From assembly GCF_040807025.1 (NCBI RefSeq), contig NC_090943.1, positions 140,764,764-140,828,763 of the forward strand: a stretch of 64,000 nucleotides of DNA. The letters run 5' to 3'. Under the pieces are notes generated by a model. The model was not told the DNA's origin. It searched no databases and was given only the letters and a program-made list of their open reading frames with translations. The translations under genes and the position numbers were made by a program. Position 1 is the first letter of the stretch. Each line of letters begins with the position of its first letter. Source of the stretch: Struthio camelus. Its lineage: Eukaryota > Chordata > Aves > Struthioniformes > Struthionidae. Positions 12,601-23,399 of the stretch are shown here, in pieces.

Positions 12601-14600
12601 CTAAAGGACAGCTTCTAAACATTAAAGGAGAAAATTTCTGGAACAACCTTTCAACAGGAAAAGCAGAAATTTTAACGTAAGTTTTAGATGGAGCCAGAGG
12701 AATTCATGAAAAATGCTCTGTGATGTGATTGCCTGTGACAGCAGAGGACTGATGCCCTAAAGGTCTTTTCCAGTTACATATTCTTGTATTAACTGCAAAG
12801 CATCCATTGATTTCATTGTACCTGAGAATCCTCTGTATGTCCCGAATTTGACCAGAATCAAAAATTGAGGTCACATTTGAAAACACAGCTTCAAGTTCTT
12901 TTGTATCTCCGCTTTTTTAGTAGTCCATTTATGTACTGCACTAGGAGATAGACTTATATGTACCTTTGCCAAAAAAATAGTGATAGGGATAGAAAAATGT
13001 CACATCACTATATCTCGCCTAGAAACAGCAACATCTGATCACATAACAAAACATTTAGCAAAGGATGTATGAGAAGGAGGAGCTGATCCTAGTAGTCATT
13101 CATCCATTGAACTGAAATGTCTGGCAATCTTTAGCTGAGATTGTCAGACAGCTCTACGGAAAGTAAGGATAGGTATCTTTATCATTAAGCAATAAAGCTC
13201 GAAGGCAGAATACACTTCTCTCTAACCTTCTCTCTAAGAACTGTCTTCTCCCCTTTCCCACTCCTGTTCTCTACTTGTCCCTTCCATTTTTTTAAGTGAC
13301 TACACTCTTTCACCTGCTTCACTCTGGCCCCTTGCCAGCTTCAGTGCTAAGAGCAATTCTGAGCGTCATGCCAGCAAGCCTCCAGTCTCCGCTACTCTGC
13401 TCCACCTCCCATCTGCTGTTCCACGTCCTGTTTGAAGAGACAGGGATTGGCAATGGGAAGAGTGAAACATGTCGAAAAGGCAGACAGAAAGATGAAGCAG
13501 GTTCCCAGCTGGTAGCAGACAGAATAGAACTTTACTCCCACGAGACCTGAGTAACCCAGAGCTAGATGGAGTTGCCCTCCAGTCACTATTCATTTTCTGA
13601 AGAACATCAGAGCCCTAGCATGCTACATTATGCACTGCTTCTTCAAAAAAGTGAGATGCTACTGAAAAATCTGGTACATGCACAGCATTTTGGTGATAAA
13701 AATTGTAATTGCCAATGAAGTAGCACTTCATAAGAAAAATAAAACTCGGAGGCATTCTAGGAAAAGAACTATAGCACTGAGAGTCTCTTTGTAATATAGG
13801 GCAGACTCCTTACTCAATACTATGTTAATGAAATTTAATCAATTAATGGAAGTTAATGAACATTTAAATGTAGTGTGCCTGTGGCTATCATAGGGAAATT
13901 TTCTGGTCAATGAATGCAATCAAATTACATAAGGACCTGCAAAGAATTTCTTCCTAAAGCAAGCATGGAAAGGTTATCGATAAAAAAAATTGCCTCAAAG
14001 ATGAAAAATCAGTACTCTGCATGTGTAGTGTTTGTGTTTGAGGTTGCTCTCATTTAGAAGCTCACTAGTTAATTGCAACTACAGATTAACAGCTTTTCAT
14101 TAACACTTATGAGTTTATGAAAATAATTACATTGCAGTGCTCAGGAAAGAGCTGGCTCCAAGCAAAACAAGGGCACACATGAGTGGTCCCTGTGATCCTA
14201 GCAACTTATTACAATACAATACTGTACACTATATATATCGCGATAGCAACAAGTATACACAACAATTCACAGAAAGTCACATTCGATTTGCTTAAGTTTG
14301 CTATTGCACTAAAACACAGGAAGGATTTTCCTCATGACTTTGAATTAGGTATTTTTCCATTTTATTTTCCAATAAAATTATCAGAATACAGCAAAAAGGG
14401 ACAATATCTGAAGCAAAACACACTGTCTGTGGTTCTCAGAGGAGAAGTCTACCAATAGCAGCAATTCTGGTAGAAATTTTGGATAGGGCAACCCTCCTAG
14501 CCTTTTGCTCACAGCAACTAATCATCCCAGGCAAAATCATAAAACTTTCTGGAATGCCAAGTTAACGTGAAGAGAAATGAGATATAAATCATGTTTATTT
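9601..14600. other. non-coding stretch, no gene seen
   Basis: AT-rich DNA with a poly(T) run at 10638-10659. Two plus-strand open frames of 104 and 64 codons near 11057-11583 are in different phases and AT-ending codons dominate; they resemble no known family and I regard them as chance. An 18-base near-palindrome at 12281-12298 is treated in the findings. No RNA gene or recognisable mobile element was found. Confidence 0.5.
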
Positions 14601-14679
14601 AACTTGTATTTAAAGACAGCAATAGCTCCTTTGCACTCTTTGGGAGCCTAAGGCAGCTTACAAGATACACCTGTAACTT

Positions 14680-14830
14680 CCATTAGGTTAATGAGGTTAT
14701 GCCTACTCATTCCCCCTCAGCATATTAATGGCTAATTATGTGTCTTATTATTTAAAAGTGAATGCCCCCATGCAAGCTGTGGGGGCATGGGATGAGAGAT
14801 GATCCAATTAGAGAGAAAAGTTTTAAATGT
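14680..14830. promoter_or_regulatory. candidate regulatory segment with hairpin
   Basis: Repeat-free sequence with closely spaced TAAT-type motifs (ATTAATGGCTAATTATG and neighbours) and a 9-bp perfect inverted repeat, ATGCCCCCA/TGGGGGCAT, at 14762-14770 and 14780-14788 around a 9-base loop. Motif clustering of this sort is common in vertebrate conserved non-coding elements bound by homeodomain factors. Conservation itself cannot be seen from one sequence, so this is an inference. Confidence 0.25.
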
Positions 14831-15839
14831 GTGAAATGAAAAGCTAATGCTGTATCTACAAAGTGTTCTTAGAGGTTAAGTATTTCAGGTTAGGAGGATG
14901 TTCATTATAGTATATTTAAATTAAATGAATGTGCAGATAGAATAAAGACAATGCACTGATATTGTAACTTGCAACAGTCATTCACTTCAAAGATGCTCCT
15001 GATACCACCTTGGATTTCTTTAGTGCCAGTTTAATCTTCTCTCTGGAGCGCTCGTACAATCCCTATAGTAGATAGAAGCACAAACTGTACAAATTATCCA
15101 TTCCTAACTTGCCTTCTGAGACAGCAGTAAATTTAGGTAGTTTTAACTGGAGCTAGACAAAATTGTGCAGCTATACTTCTTTTCCAGGGGAGAGATGTTG
15201 AAATACCCCATGTACTATGCAGCCATTTTACCACTTTTCTTTCTGTAGAGGAGAAAGAAGGATATTTTAGATAATTTTAAATATCCAAACTATTTAAGCA
15301 TTTCTTTTAAAAATTTCAATGTGAAGCATTTTGATTCTTGGATTAAAAAACCAAAGATTTTATTCTGAAATTGTCCTTAAGCATTTTTCAAATAGTAGAA
15401 AAATCTGCCTCAAAATCATAGCTGACCCCATTTTCTTCAGCTTTTTGAAACAGCTAGCAAGCCAAATATTCCATTTTTCACAAAGTCCTTTCCTTTAAAA
15501 GCAAAACTTCTCAGACAGGGCTTAGCCTGTTGAACTCCATTTAATCATTATGACCAAAGCACAGTTATGATGGTGTCTTGCAAAAGTTAATGTCACTAAA
15601 TCTCTAGGTATGAGAAAGGTGATTTGTTTGAGCTGATTTTTTTTCCCCTGTTGCACTGAGAAATCCCTTTAGGCAGGATTCTTTTTTCATTTGCTTTGTT
15701 TTAATTTTTCCTTAAGCAAAAAGGAGTGGGAATCATTTGTAAGGTGTGTGAGACTTTGCAGGTCTGGTTTTACAACACACTATTTAGTCTTTGGTGAGGC
15801 TTGTTAAACCCTGAAAGAAAAGTCATGCATTGACTGAGT

Positions 15840-16260
15840 GACGCCACCCTGAGGTTGATTCCCAAGGGAAAATAAAGACTCAGTCCTGCCTTAGAATCGT
15901 TAGGGTGACCGAGAACACCTTCTAGCGTGTGATAGCGTTCAAAACCTTGGCAAGCTGCATAATAACATTAAACCCAATGATCTAATTATTCACCTCTAAT
16001 ATAAAGGGCAGGGCTCCATGGGAAATCAGGAGCAGGGCTGAGAAATACACCCAGCAAATAGATTTCACAATACAAATAGAGGCAGTGTGTCAAGATTCTA
16101 ACCTGGGAAAATTAACTTAATGGAGCTGTCCTATGCATCCACTGTGCCCAGTTCAGAATAATTGCACATACGTTATTAGGGGAGGAGCTTTAAAGCCCTG
16201 AATGATCAGTCTTGAATCCCTTGTTTAGAACACCATTTTCATTTGTTGTGGCCCAGCGAT
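15840..16260. promoter_or_regulatory. candidate conserved non-coding element
   Basis: This 400-base stretch is free of simple repeats and of recognisable transposon remnants, and holds several factor-like motifs: TCTAATTATTCACC, ATACGTTATTAGG, and the perfect palindrome GCTTTAAAGC near 16187-16196. Its composition is balanced compared with the AT-rich flanks. It looks like enhancer-type sequence, but the call rests only on texture and motif density. No open frame of note runs through it. Confidence 0.25.
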
Positions 16261-16825
16261 CTTTTTTTAAATCATGGAGATATGTAATAGAAAACATAGA
16301 TAAATGTAATATAGGAATTTAAACTAACCTTTAGTGACCCATGAACACAAGAAAAAAATCACAAGTAGAACAGCAATATCTTCTGTATATAGCCTAATGA
16401 AAAAGTAACCAGCACTTACTTGGCATTTAAGATCTTTCGCCAATGATATATTTCCACTTCTTCATTTCTATTCCATTTAATCCAGTGTGTGTTGCCATGT
16501 ATCAAATTTTTGCAGTGTAAAGATATAAATTTCTAAAGTTATATCTCTAAATATGAACTGAAAATATTTGCCTGTTCACTCATTTGCCCACCTAAAACCT
16601 TGAATTTGTTGGCAAAGAAATGCCAAAGACACATGCCAAAGAAGTGACTGTTCTATACCCTCTGTACACAGAAAAATAGATTTTTGTGCAAGTATATTTC
16701 AAACTGTGGAATATTTGAACTGCGGCCCAAGTAATTACCTGAGCCGTCTACTGGGAATGTACATATTAGAACAAGTTGTAAAATAATCTCTTCCAAATAG
16801 CTATTAAAAACAAATTTACAGATCC

Positions 16826-16905
16826 TGGGCCAGATCCTCAGCTGCTACAAATTGGTAGCTGTTACAAGTCTGACTTCATCACGTGTGCAGAGTTCAAGCT
16901 CCAAG
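16826..16905 (+). repeat. relic of old fold-back repeat
   Basis: Begins GGGCCAGATCCTCAGCTG then CTACAAATTGGTAGCTG, followed by a degraded GACTTCAT. This follows the plan of a short sauropsid repeat whose copies read GGCCAGATCCTCAGCTGGTGTAAATC...GAAGTCAATGG and then return as their own reverse complement. Only the left half is clear here. Family name uncertain. Confidence 0.55.
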
Positions 16906-18220
16906 AGAAATTTTACAGTAAAACTACAAATTACTGAAAAATGAGTTTCAGAGTAGAAACACAGGTGGTATTCACACTATCCCCTCTAAACTCCTTTAGG
17001 CATTTAGCTTGGCTTCTCTGAATCATGCCTGCCCTCTCCACACTGGCAGTATGAGAAATCTGGGTTCCTCTAAATTGCATCTTACCAGATGCCTAAAGTA
17101 ATCTCAGCCAGATGATGTAAATACCCTGAATAGCACCAAAAAAAAAAAAGTCATGTCTTCTATTGATATAACTGAACTGAAAAAGAGACTCTGCTTTAAA
17201 AGTTGTGGTTATTTGCAGGAACCATATCAATTATTGCACCAATTTCTGCATGACTTTCTAATTTCTCCAAGAATGTCTTAATTAAAAAGTGTTCTGAATA
17301 GTATCTTGCTGCCTATAACAAGAAAGATTTTTATTTTCTTATAATGATGGTCTAAATCTCTTGTAGCAACCAACTGACTAACACAGGGAAATCCCAATCT
17401 TTCAGCTCCGTTGTATAATTTATACAATGTGTTCAACACTTTCCCACATAATAAACGTGGGAATCCCATACAACCAGTCCAAGGTCTGAGGGTTTTTTTA
17501 TGAATCATGTTTGCTGCATCCTAGCTTTACCACACCCCCAAGTACTTCTGCTGGGAGCCAAAGAGTTACTGCAGTCACCACTGGTATGAGATACCATGTG
17601 CAAAGGCGCTATTTGCAGTAGGACGCAGTGAAAATGAGAGTCAGAGTCTGATAACTTTATCTCAGAGGTTACCTGGGAAAGGCTCCTCTAGGTTTATTTA
17701 AAAGAGTAACTTTAAATAATGAATAAATCAGGAGATATTATCATTCAAATATTATTTCTTGCTATGACAAATCTTTCATATAACCCTTAGCCTGGTTCTG
17801 TTTATTTAAGGTGATGCTCATTTGAATAGTTTGGGAAAGAATTGCTTTCACTGTACCTGTTATTGAATTTGACAGCTCTTTGCAACACGGGAAAGGCTCA
17901 TGTTTGAACTTGTACAGAGAAATGTCATTGTCTTGTCTTTAGAAAAGATATTCAAGATACCACAGATAATGGTCACATGCATGTAGCCTTCCTGACTGGC
18001 AAATTTACTGTCTGGCAGCAATTTTCATACAAGACGGGGAAAAAAATGAAAACAACAGGTTGCCTCATTACTACTGCGAAAGTGACAGCTTTAATTAGCC
18101 CTAAAAAATAAATATATGCTTTCTGAATTGTGCTATCAGTGTAGGGAACTGAACCCCAGGAGTTTGCCCACAACACAGATTTCTCCACTATACATTTATT
18201 CTCTTTCTTTCTTTCTTCAG

Positions 18221-18317
18221 TTCCACAATACTTCGGGTACTACTGCTTAGAGCCCTCCGAGATCTACAAGCATATCATAAAAAGGATCATCACCTCTCGA
18301 TCTTTTCTCTGCCATAG
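18221..18317 (+). CDS. candidate internal exon, unidentified
   Basis: A strong acceptor-like polypyrimidine tract (CTCTTTCTTTCTTTCTTCAG) ends at 18220, and a plausible donor, CATAG|GTATTA, follows at 18318. The 97 bases between have one frame open for 31 codons with two leading and two trailing bases. The peptide, PQYFGYYCLEPSEIYKHIIK followed by RIITSRSFLCH, is rich in Tyr and Ile codons ending in C (TAC, ATC), and about two-thirds of third positions are G/C in an AT-rich setting. A second frame is open until a TAG at the very end. I do not recognise the protein. The splice phase is not compatible with direct joining to the 5141 candidate, so the two need not belong together. Confidence 0.28.
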
Positions 18318-19364
18318 GTATTAAACTTCTTCTATATTGTACCGGCAGATGAATCCCAGCTCTACCTGTTGCAGTCAGGGAACAAGACGCTGTCAAGACT
18401 TTAGGCACTCGGTCAGCTCAATTCTGAGCACCTGACTTAGATTTCTGCTCTGAATCATTCTCTGGAAGAACCTCCTAGATGCACACCTGCCTATGGACTA
18501 CAGAGGGAACCTAAAGACTAGTCAGCTAACTTAGCCACCCATGTCAGATTCCCAGTATCTGAATGTTATTAAATAATGCCATCCATGGTTATGGAAAAAA
18601 ATAAATTTAAAAGAGCAGAAGAGAAGCTGTGGTATATTTATAAGACAGTTTTTAGAGCATTTCCCCCTCTTTAAAGCTAGTTTTGAAGGGGTTGGAGGAA
18701 TTCACAAAAGGAATTGCTTTTGCACTATTATACAGAGGTGCTCTGGCCACAGTCCAGTAACTTGTTCTGTTGAGTACTGGGAGTTTGCCTTGTCTGCATT
18801 TACTGTATGGAGCGAGGCGGTCAAAAATAAGGATCCTGAGTTCGGTTCTTATCTCTATTACTGATTCAGTTTGCAGTTTTAGCAAGTCAAGTAAGTGGTG
18901 TCAGTTAAGCATCACAGATTTTCCCACGTCATAGAAACACTGTTAGGCTGAATCAATTTACGCTTATGAAGCACTTGAACTTTTTTGAGAAGTCAGTGTT
19001 TAGTATGAAAAGGAGTTTCTCATGGGTTCCAGATGAGCTGGGATCCATAACGCTGTGGCAATCAATCAGCATTATTACAGAGTGAGAGCACTGTGCCTCC
19101 CTGAAAGACAAGCATACACAAAAGTTAAGAAATTGTTTATTCCAGCTGTAATAGGAAACTTTTGTATATAATTTCCCTGCTTACTCAGACAGAGGCATTG
19201 TAACATCTGTCAGGCCAGGCCTAGCACTTAGCATACAGATCTGAGGAGAGGAACACATGCCCCATTTCCTCCGATAGCAGCTAACCAGCCACTGCTGCCA
19301 AACTCAGTGATCACGCATGAGAAACCAAGCTCAGCTCCACCAGCATCCAGCTAGATTCAATGGA

Positions 19365-19430
19365 CCAAATCCAAATTTGCACAGGTGTAAATGAGAGTCA
19401 CCTGAACTGTGCAACACCTTTAATACAATT
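19365..19430 (+). repeat. relic of old short repeat with stem-loop
   Basis: Reads GGACCAAATCCAAATTTGC, then CACAGGTGTAAATGAGAGTCACCTG. It resembles the sauropsid short-repeat phrase GGCCAAATTCTG...TTACACCAGTGTAAAT. TTGCACAG at 19377-19384 pairs with CTGTGCAA at 19407-19414, so the copy still folds into a hairpin. Only one segment is preserved. Confidence 0.45.
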
Positions 19431-20099
19431 TCAGCTCTCATTGCATGATGCTCAGTTCATTTTAACACTTAAGGAAGTGATAAGGACAAAAGCTGGTTAC
19501 CTTGAGCTCCCTGCTTATTTGAGGCGCACAGTATTTTGATCAGCATCCTTCCCTATCAGCAGATACATAACTCCCTTATACCTCATCCAAACAGTGACAG
19601 TCAGGTCAAACTGCAATCACTGCAACATTTCCACTGTTAGTGGAAAGGAGATTAAGGGGATCCAGACTTTTCTTTTAAACTCTTGATTTCAGGCAAAATG
19701 TATCCAGGCTCTGCGGGGGTAAAACTGCAGCTTTAACCTCAACACCACCAAAAACAATCTCCTACTCTTCTTTCTTGTATTTATTCACAATTTCTGCTCT
19801 TGAGTTTTAGTTTTCTTTTGGATTTACTGACTTGTGCTCCTCTCCATTTTCACCCATAAACTTTTAATCTTTGGCCATCTTAGACTGTCCAACACTACTA
19901 CTGAGTTTTTGCCTATGGCAGCAAGCAAGCTCAGTGCGCAACAGCGAGAGTAATCTTCTCTTGGGCGAGGGAGGGAGGGGAATCTCTTTTTTAGTCTTTC
20001 CAAGGGTACCCAGAACTTCATATAGGAAAAAAAACAGAAATGTGTTTAAATTAAGTAATACAAATGAATAAGAGATGACTTCAAATACTACAGCTCTCT

Positions 20100-21990
20100 C
20101 TTAGATAAAAGGGAAGCTTTTCCTAGCCTAAAAAAGTCTAAAATGGAACAGCCTAGAACCAAATAAAAATATGTATTTTAAGCCAGTCAAGAAAGCTATG
20201 CAGTGCTTTCTGTTCTTTACATGTACACACACTACACATGTTCACACATCTATATTTCAGTAGTATTTTAATATCTCTCTAGTGGTCTTCTTTTAGAAGA
20301 AGACAGACATAATTTAAAATTTTTAAAAGGTAACCAATGCAAGATATTGCAATTGATTGCAGTCTAGTCCTATAACCCAAAGACTTTGGAAACACAAGCA
20401 ATGTTGTATTCCTTATCTGCTCTATTTCCTTGCCTTTCTGTATTACAATACATTTTGCACCCTGACAGAGGATTAATCACCTGATAGGAATACCACAGCC
20501 TGCAGAGATCTGCTGGGAAATATATTTCTGAATGACTTCACACTAGTCAGAAGTTCACGATGTCTATGATTTATTGTCTCGGGTGAATTTCTCATTGCTG
20601 TTGAGAATTTAAACTAGTTCAGCTGCTCCTAGTGATGAGGCACAGAAGGCAAATACAAGGCCACAATAACGTCTGTAAAGCTCAAATTTGGAAAGCAGCT
20701 TTTCCAAAATATACTGAGAAATGATGAATTTAGCCCTGAGAAGGAGAAGAGCAGCTTACTTTTCAGCTGTTTCCACATTCCTTCCTGCCTGTGCCATAAA
20801 GCTCTGTATTTAGCAAAAAGATGGAAGTACTGTGGCCAAAATCTAAAGTCCTTCTTCAGTTTTCATCACATTTTTACACAGCAAACTACCTCTCATCAGA
20901 CTTCTATGTAATAAGTTACATGCAAGGAAGAAAATAAAAACAAAACAGGTTCAAGATTTTAGGAGTGCTTTTTGGCATGTTCAGGAGGTACCAACTGAAC
21001 ACTTAAAGAGAGCACCTCAAGTAACTGACGCTATGGGACAGACGGGGTTCGTATACCCAGGATGACAGAAAGGCTCAGTTGAATTAGTCAGAAGCAAAGG
21101 CAGATGGCAACATGATAGAAGTTCTACCTTGAATAAGGATTTCACGTGCAGAACCCAGATCAGAAAGAGTGAATACAGTGTGGCTAGCCTCACTGAATAT
21201 TTCAACTCACTTTTGAAGCAATCCGTATTACTTAACATCTTCCTCATTGCACAGTTTTGATATTCAGTGTTACGTCTTTTTTTCAGCTTTGCATGTGCTT
21301 AGTAATTTCTTTGGGATCATGCATCAATAAAAGCAGTGTTTATTCATATAAAACAAGCACTTACAATTCTGCAGTCTCTAAATACACTTCAGTGAAATAT
21401 GTAACATCTTTTTTGGCCCCAAATGCTTTAAAGGCTGTCTTCATTCATAAATTCATAAAAGAAGGACAAAAAATATTCAAGATGCTTCCAGGGTCTTAAG
21501 TGATATAAAATAAAAACCCACTTGATCGTTCAAATGAATAAGGGTCTGGCACCTGACTGTTTTGCCCCTGTGTAAAGGGGCATAAACTCCTACTGTTCTG
21601 ATGTGAAATAACTGCAAACAACTATGCTAAGTTAAAGTATTTGAAAACTAAACCTTTTCTGTATAGGCCACAATGACTTCTCAGCCACGCTAGTGGATCA
21701 GGTAGCTATTTTTTCATAGTCAAATTTATATAAATGGGAGAATATTTATAACTTCAGGGCACAACCAAAGCAGATAATCTACCTGGTATCTAATCTAGGA
21801 GAAAAAAAAAAAAACAGGAAAGGGAAGCAAACCAGGACATTAACAGGTTAAGCTTTCTTCCCTCTGTCACTCCCTTACAATTCAGATGTCTCTCCTCCAT
21901 TTTGAGAATTTATGTGTTCCCCTGCAACGAAGGGAGGTTTTGTCTCCTTTCAGCTATCACGTTCACCTCTTTCAGAAGGTTTGCTTTGCC
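20100..21990. other. non-coding stretch, small hairpin at 21564
   Basis: No gene supported. At 21564-21581 a 6-bp perfect stem, GCCCCT/AGGGGC, closes a 6-base loop and is followed by GGGGCATAAACTCC, which again echoes the old fold-back repeats. A poly(A) run lies near 21800. The rest is ordinary AT-rich DNA. Confidence 0.45.
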
Positions 21991-22007
21991 CAAATTCTTT
22001 GACGGGG

Positions 22008-22088
22008 AGTGAGTGAAATCTCAACCCCATTGAAGTCAGTGGGAAATTTGCCATGCACTAAAATGAAGCCAGGATTTCACACAAAGTT
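22008..22088 (+). repeat. fold-back repeat, CCCATTGAAGTCA family
   Basis: The copy opens with GTGAAATCTCAACCCCATTG and AAGTCAGTGGGAAATTTGCC, and closes with a degraded ACTAAAATGAAGCCAGGATTTCAC. In intact sauropsid copies the two halves are near reverse complements (GTGAAATCCTGGCCCCATTG ... CCAGGATTTCAC). The right arm is more decayed than the left. It directly precedes a MIR-type tail. Confidence 0.65.
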
Positions 22089-22117
22089 TATATCAGTAGA
22101 AGACCAGACTGAATCTA

Positions 22118-22200
22118 GTCCAGTGTTTGTGAAGTGCTTTGAAGTAGAGAGTGTTACAGCACTGAAAGTATTGCTATTATTATTATTGCAATTGAGTGCA
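22118..22200 (+). mobile_element. MIR/CORE-SINE relic, 3' part
   Basis: The stretch GAAGTGCTTTGAAGTAGAGA..GTGTTACAGCACTGAAAGTA followed by TTGCTATTATTATTATTG matches the 3' region of amniote MIR-type SINEs (AAGTGCTTTGAGATC..AAAAGTGCTATATAAGAGC..ATTATTATTATT). MIRs are tRNA-derived SINEs mobilised by L2-type LINEs. The tRNA-like head is missing; the preceding sequence is instead the fold-back repeat at 22008-22088. Confidence 0.6.
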
Positions 22201-22982
22201 TGACAGAGAAGAAAGGTAGAAAGCCTCAGAATGAACTGGAAGGAAATACTGATTGTGCAGATCTTTCTCAGAGGTCAGTTACATGACATTTTTCTAAACA
22301 GTTTCCTTTAAATGTGTCTAGTAAACTTCTCTTTCAACCTAAGTACTTTCTTGGCATGTTAATCAGAAGCAGATCTTCCTACCAAGTACAGCCATCCTGA
22401 CTGAAAAAAGTCCTATCTTTTTTTCTTTGCATACTTTTCCTAGAGCTTTATTACTGCTCTCTAAGGATTTACTTAAATACTCTATGGAGAGCTTAAAATG
22501 TTTTCAGAAACTCTGCAAAGCCCAAGTGGGAAGTGAGAAACAATGGTTTCCTTTCAGCCTGTCTATTATCCCTCAGAACTACAGCGTGGCCTTTGCACTT
22601 CATTGGCCCATGGTAGCGAGCGCTTGGGATTCAGTAAATGTTGGTGATGATAAGCTATTTCAGTACTTGTGGCTGTCATGTATATATTACCATCAGACAA
22701 GACAAGGGTTGATCATCAAGGAAAAAAACCCTATCCCATGATCTCATTAATTTGTTTATTCTGCCACAGACTCATTCGAAATTCTTTTTAAGTTACATGG
22801 ACAATACTGCAGTCATGAAATGTGTTAGCTGCTACCAAAGAAACTAGCATTAGGGTCTTGGCTATCATTTTCTGTCAGGCTGCAGCAGGAATATCTTCCC
22901 AGTATCCTCACATCACACAGGCCTTGTAGTTCCTCTGAACCTCTTGCTCATTAGAAAAGAACGCTATCTGTAGGATTCAGAT

Positions 22983-23080
22983 ACCCAGGGACAGATCTTC
23001 AACTGGTGTAAACTGTCAGTGATACATTAACCTCAGGCAACCTAAGGTCTTAGGCTGCACAGGATTTATCTGCAACTCAG
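22983..23080 (+). repeat. relic of old fold-back repeat
   Basis: Begins CAGGGACAGATCTTCAACTG then GTGTAAACTGTCAGTGATAC, matching the left half of the repeat also seen at 16826 (CCAGATCCTCAGCTGGTGTAAATC). The right half has decayed beyond recognition. Two copies of the same left half within 6 kb support the call as an interspersed family rather than chance. Confidence 0.5.
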
Positions 23081-23399
23081 CAGCTGTGAGAAGAGCACAG
23101 CGTTAGGTCATGAAGTGAACAGTCCAGCAACTGTGATTCAGTCATTGGCACAGTCAGCTCAACTGAGAATTCCCAACCACAGTCTACAAAAGGGAGTTGT
23201 TACATCTTGATTAATTTCAAATTACACTGTCTTCTTATTCTCTACCTTTTTTGGTTATCTCAGTGCACAGCAGTGGTCCCAGTGGTTGAGATCTTCACAG
23301 TCCAATTCTTAACTCTGATCTTAATTATGTGGCCTGTGATGGAAACTGTGACAAATTACTGCTATCAGTCTACTACAAAGAAAAGATAAACTTGTATAT

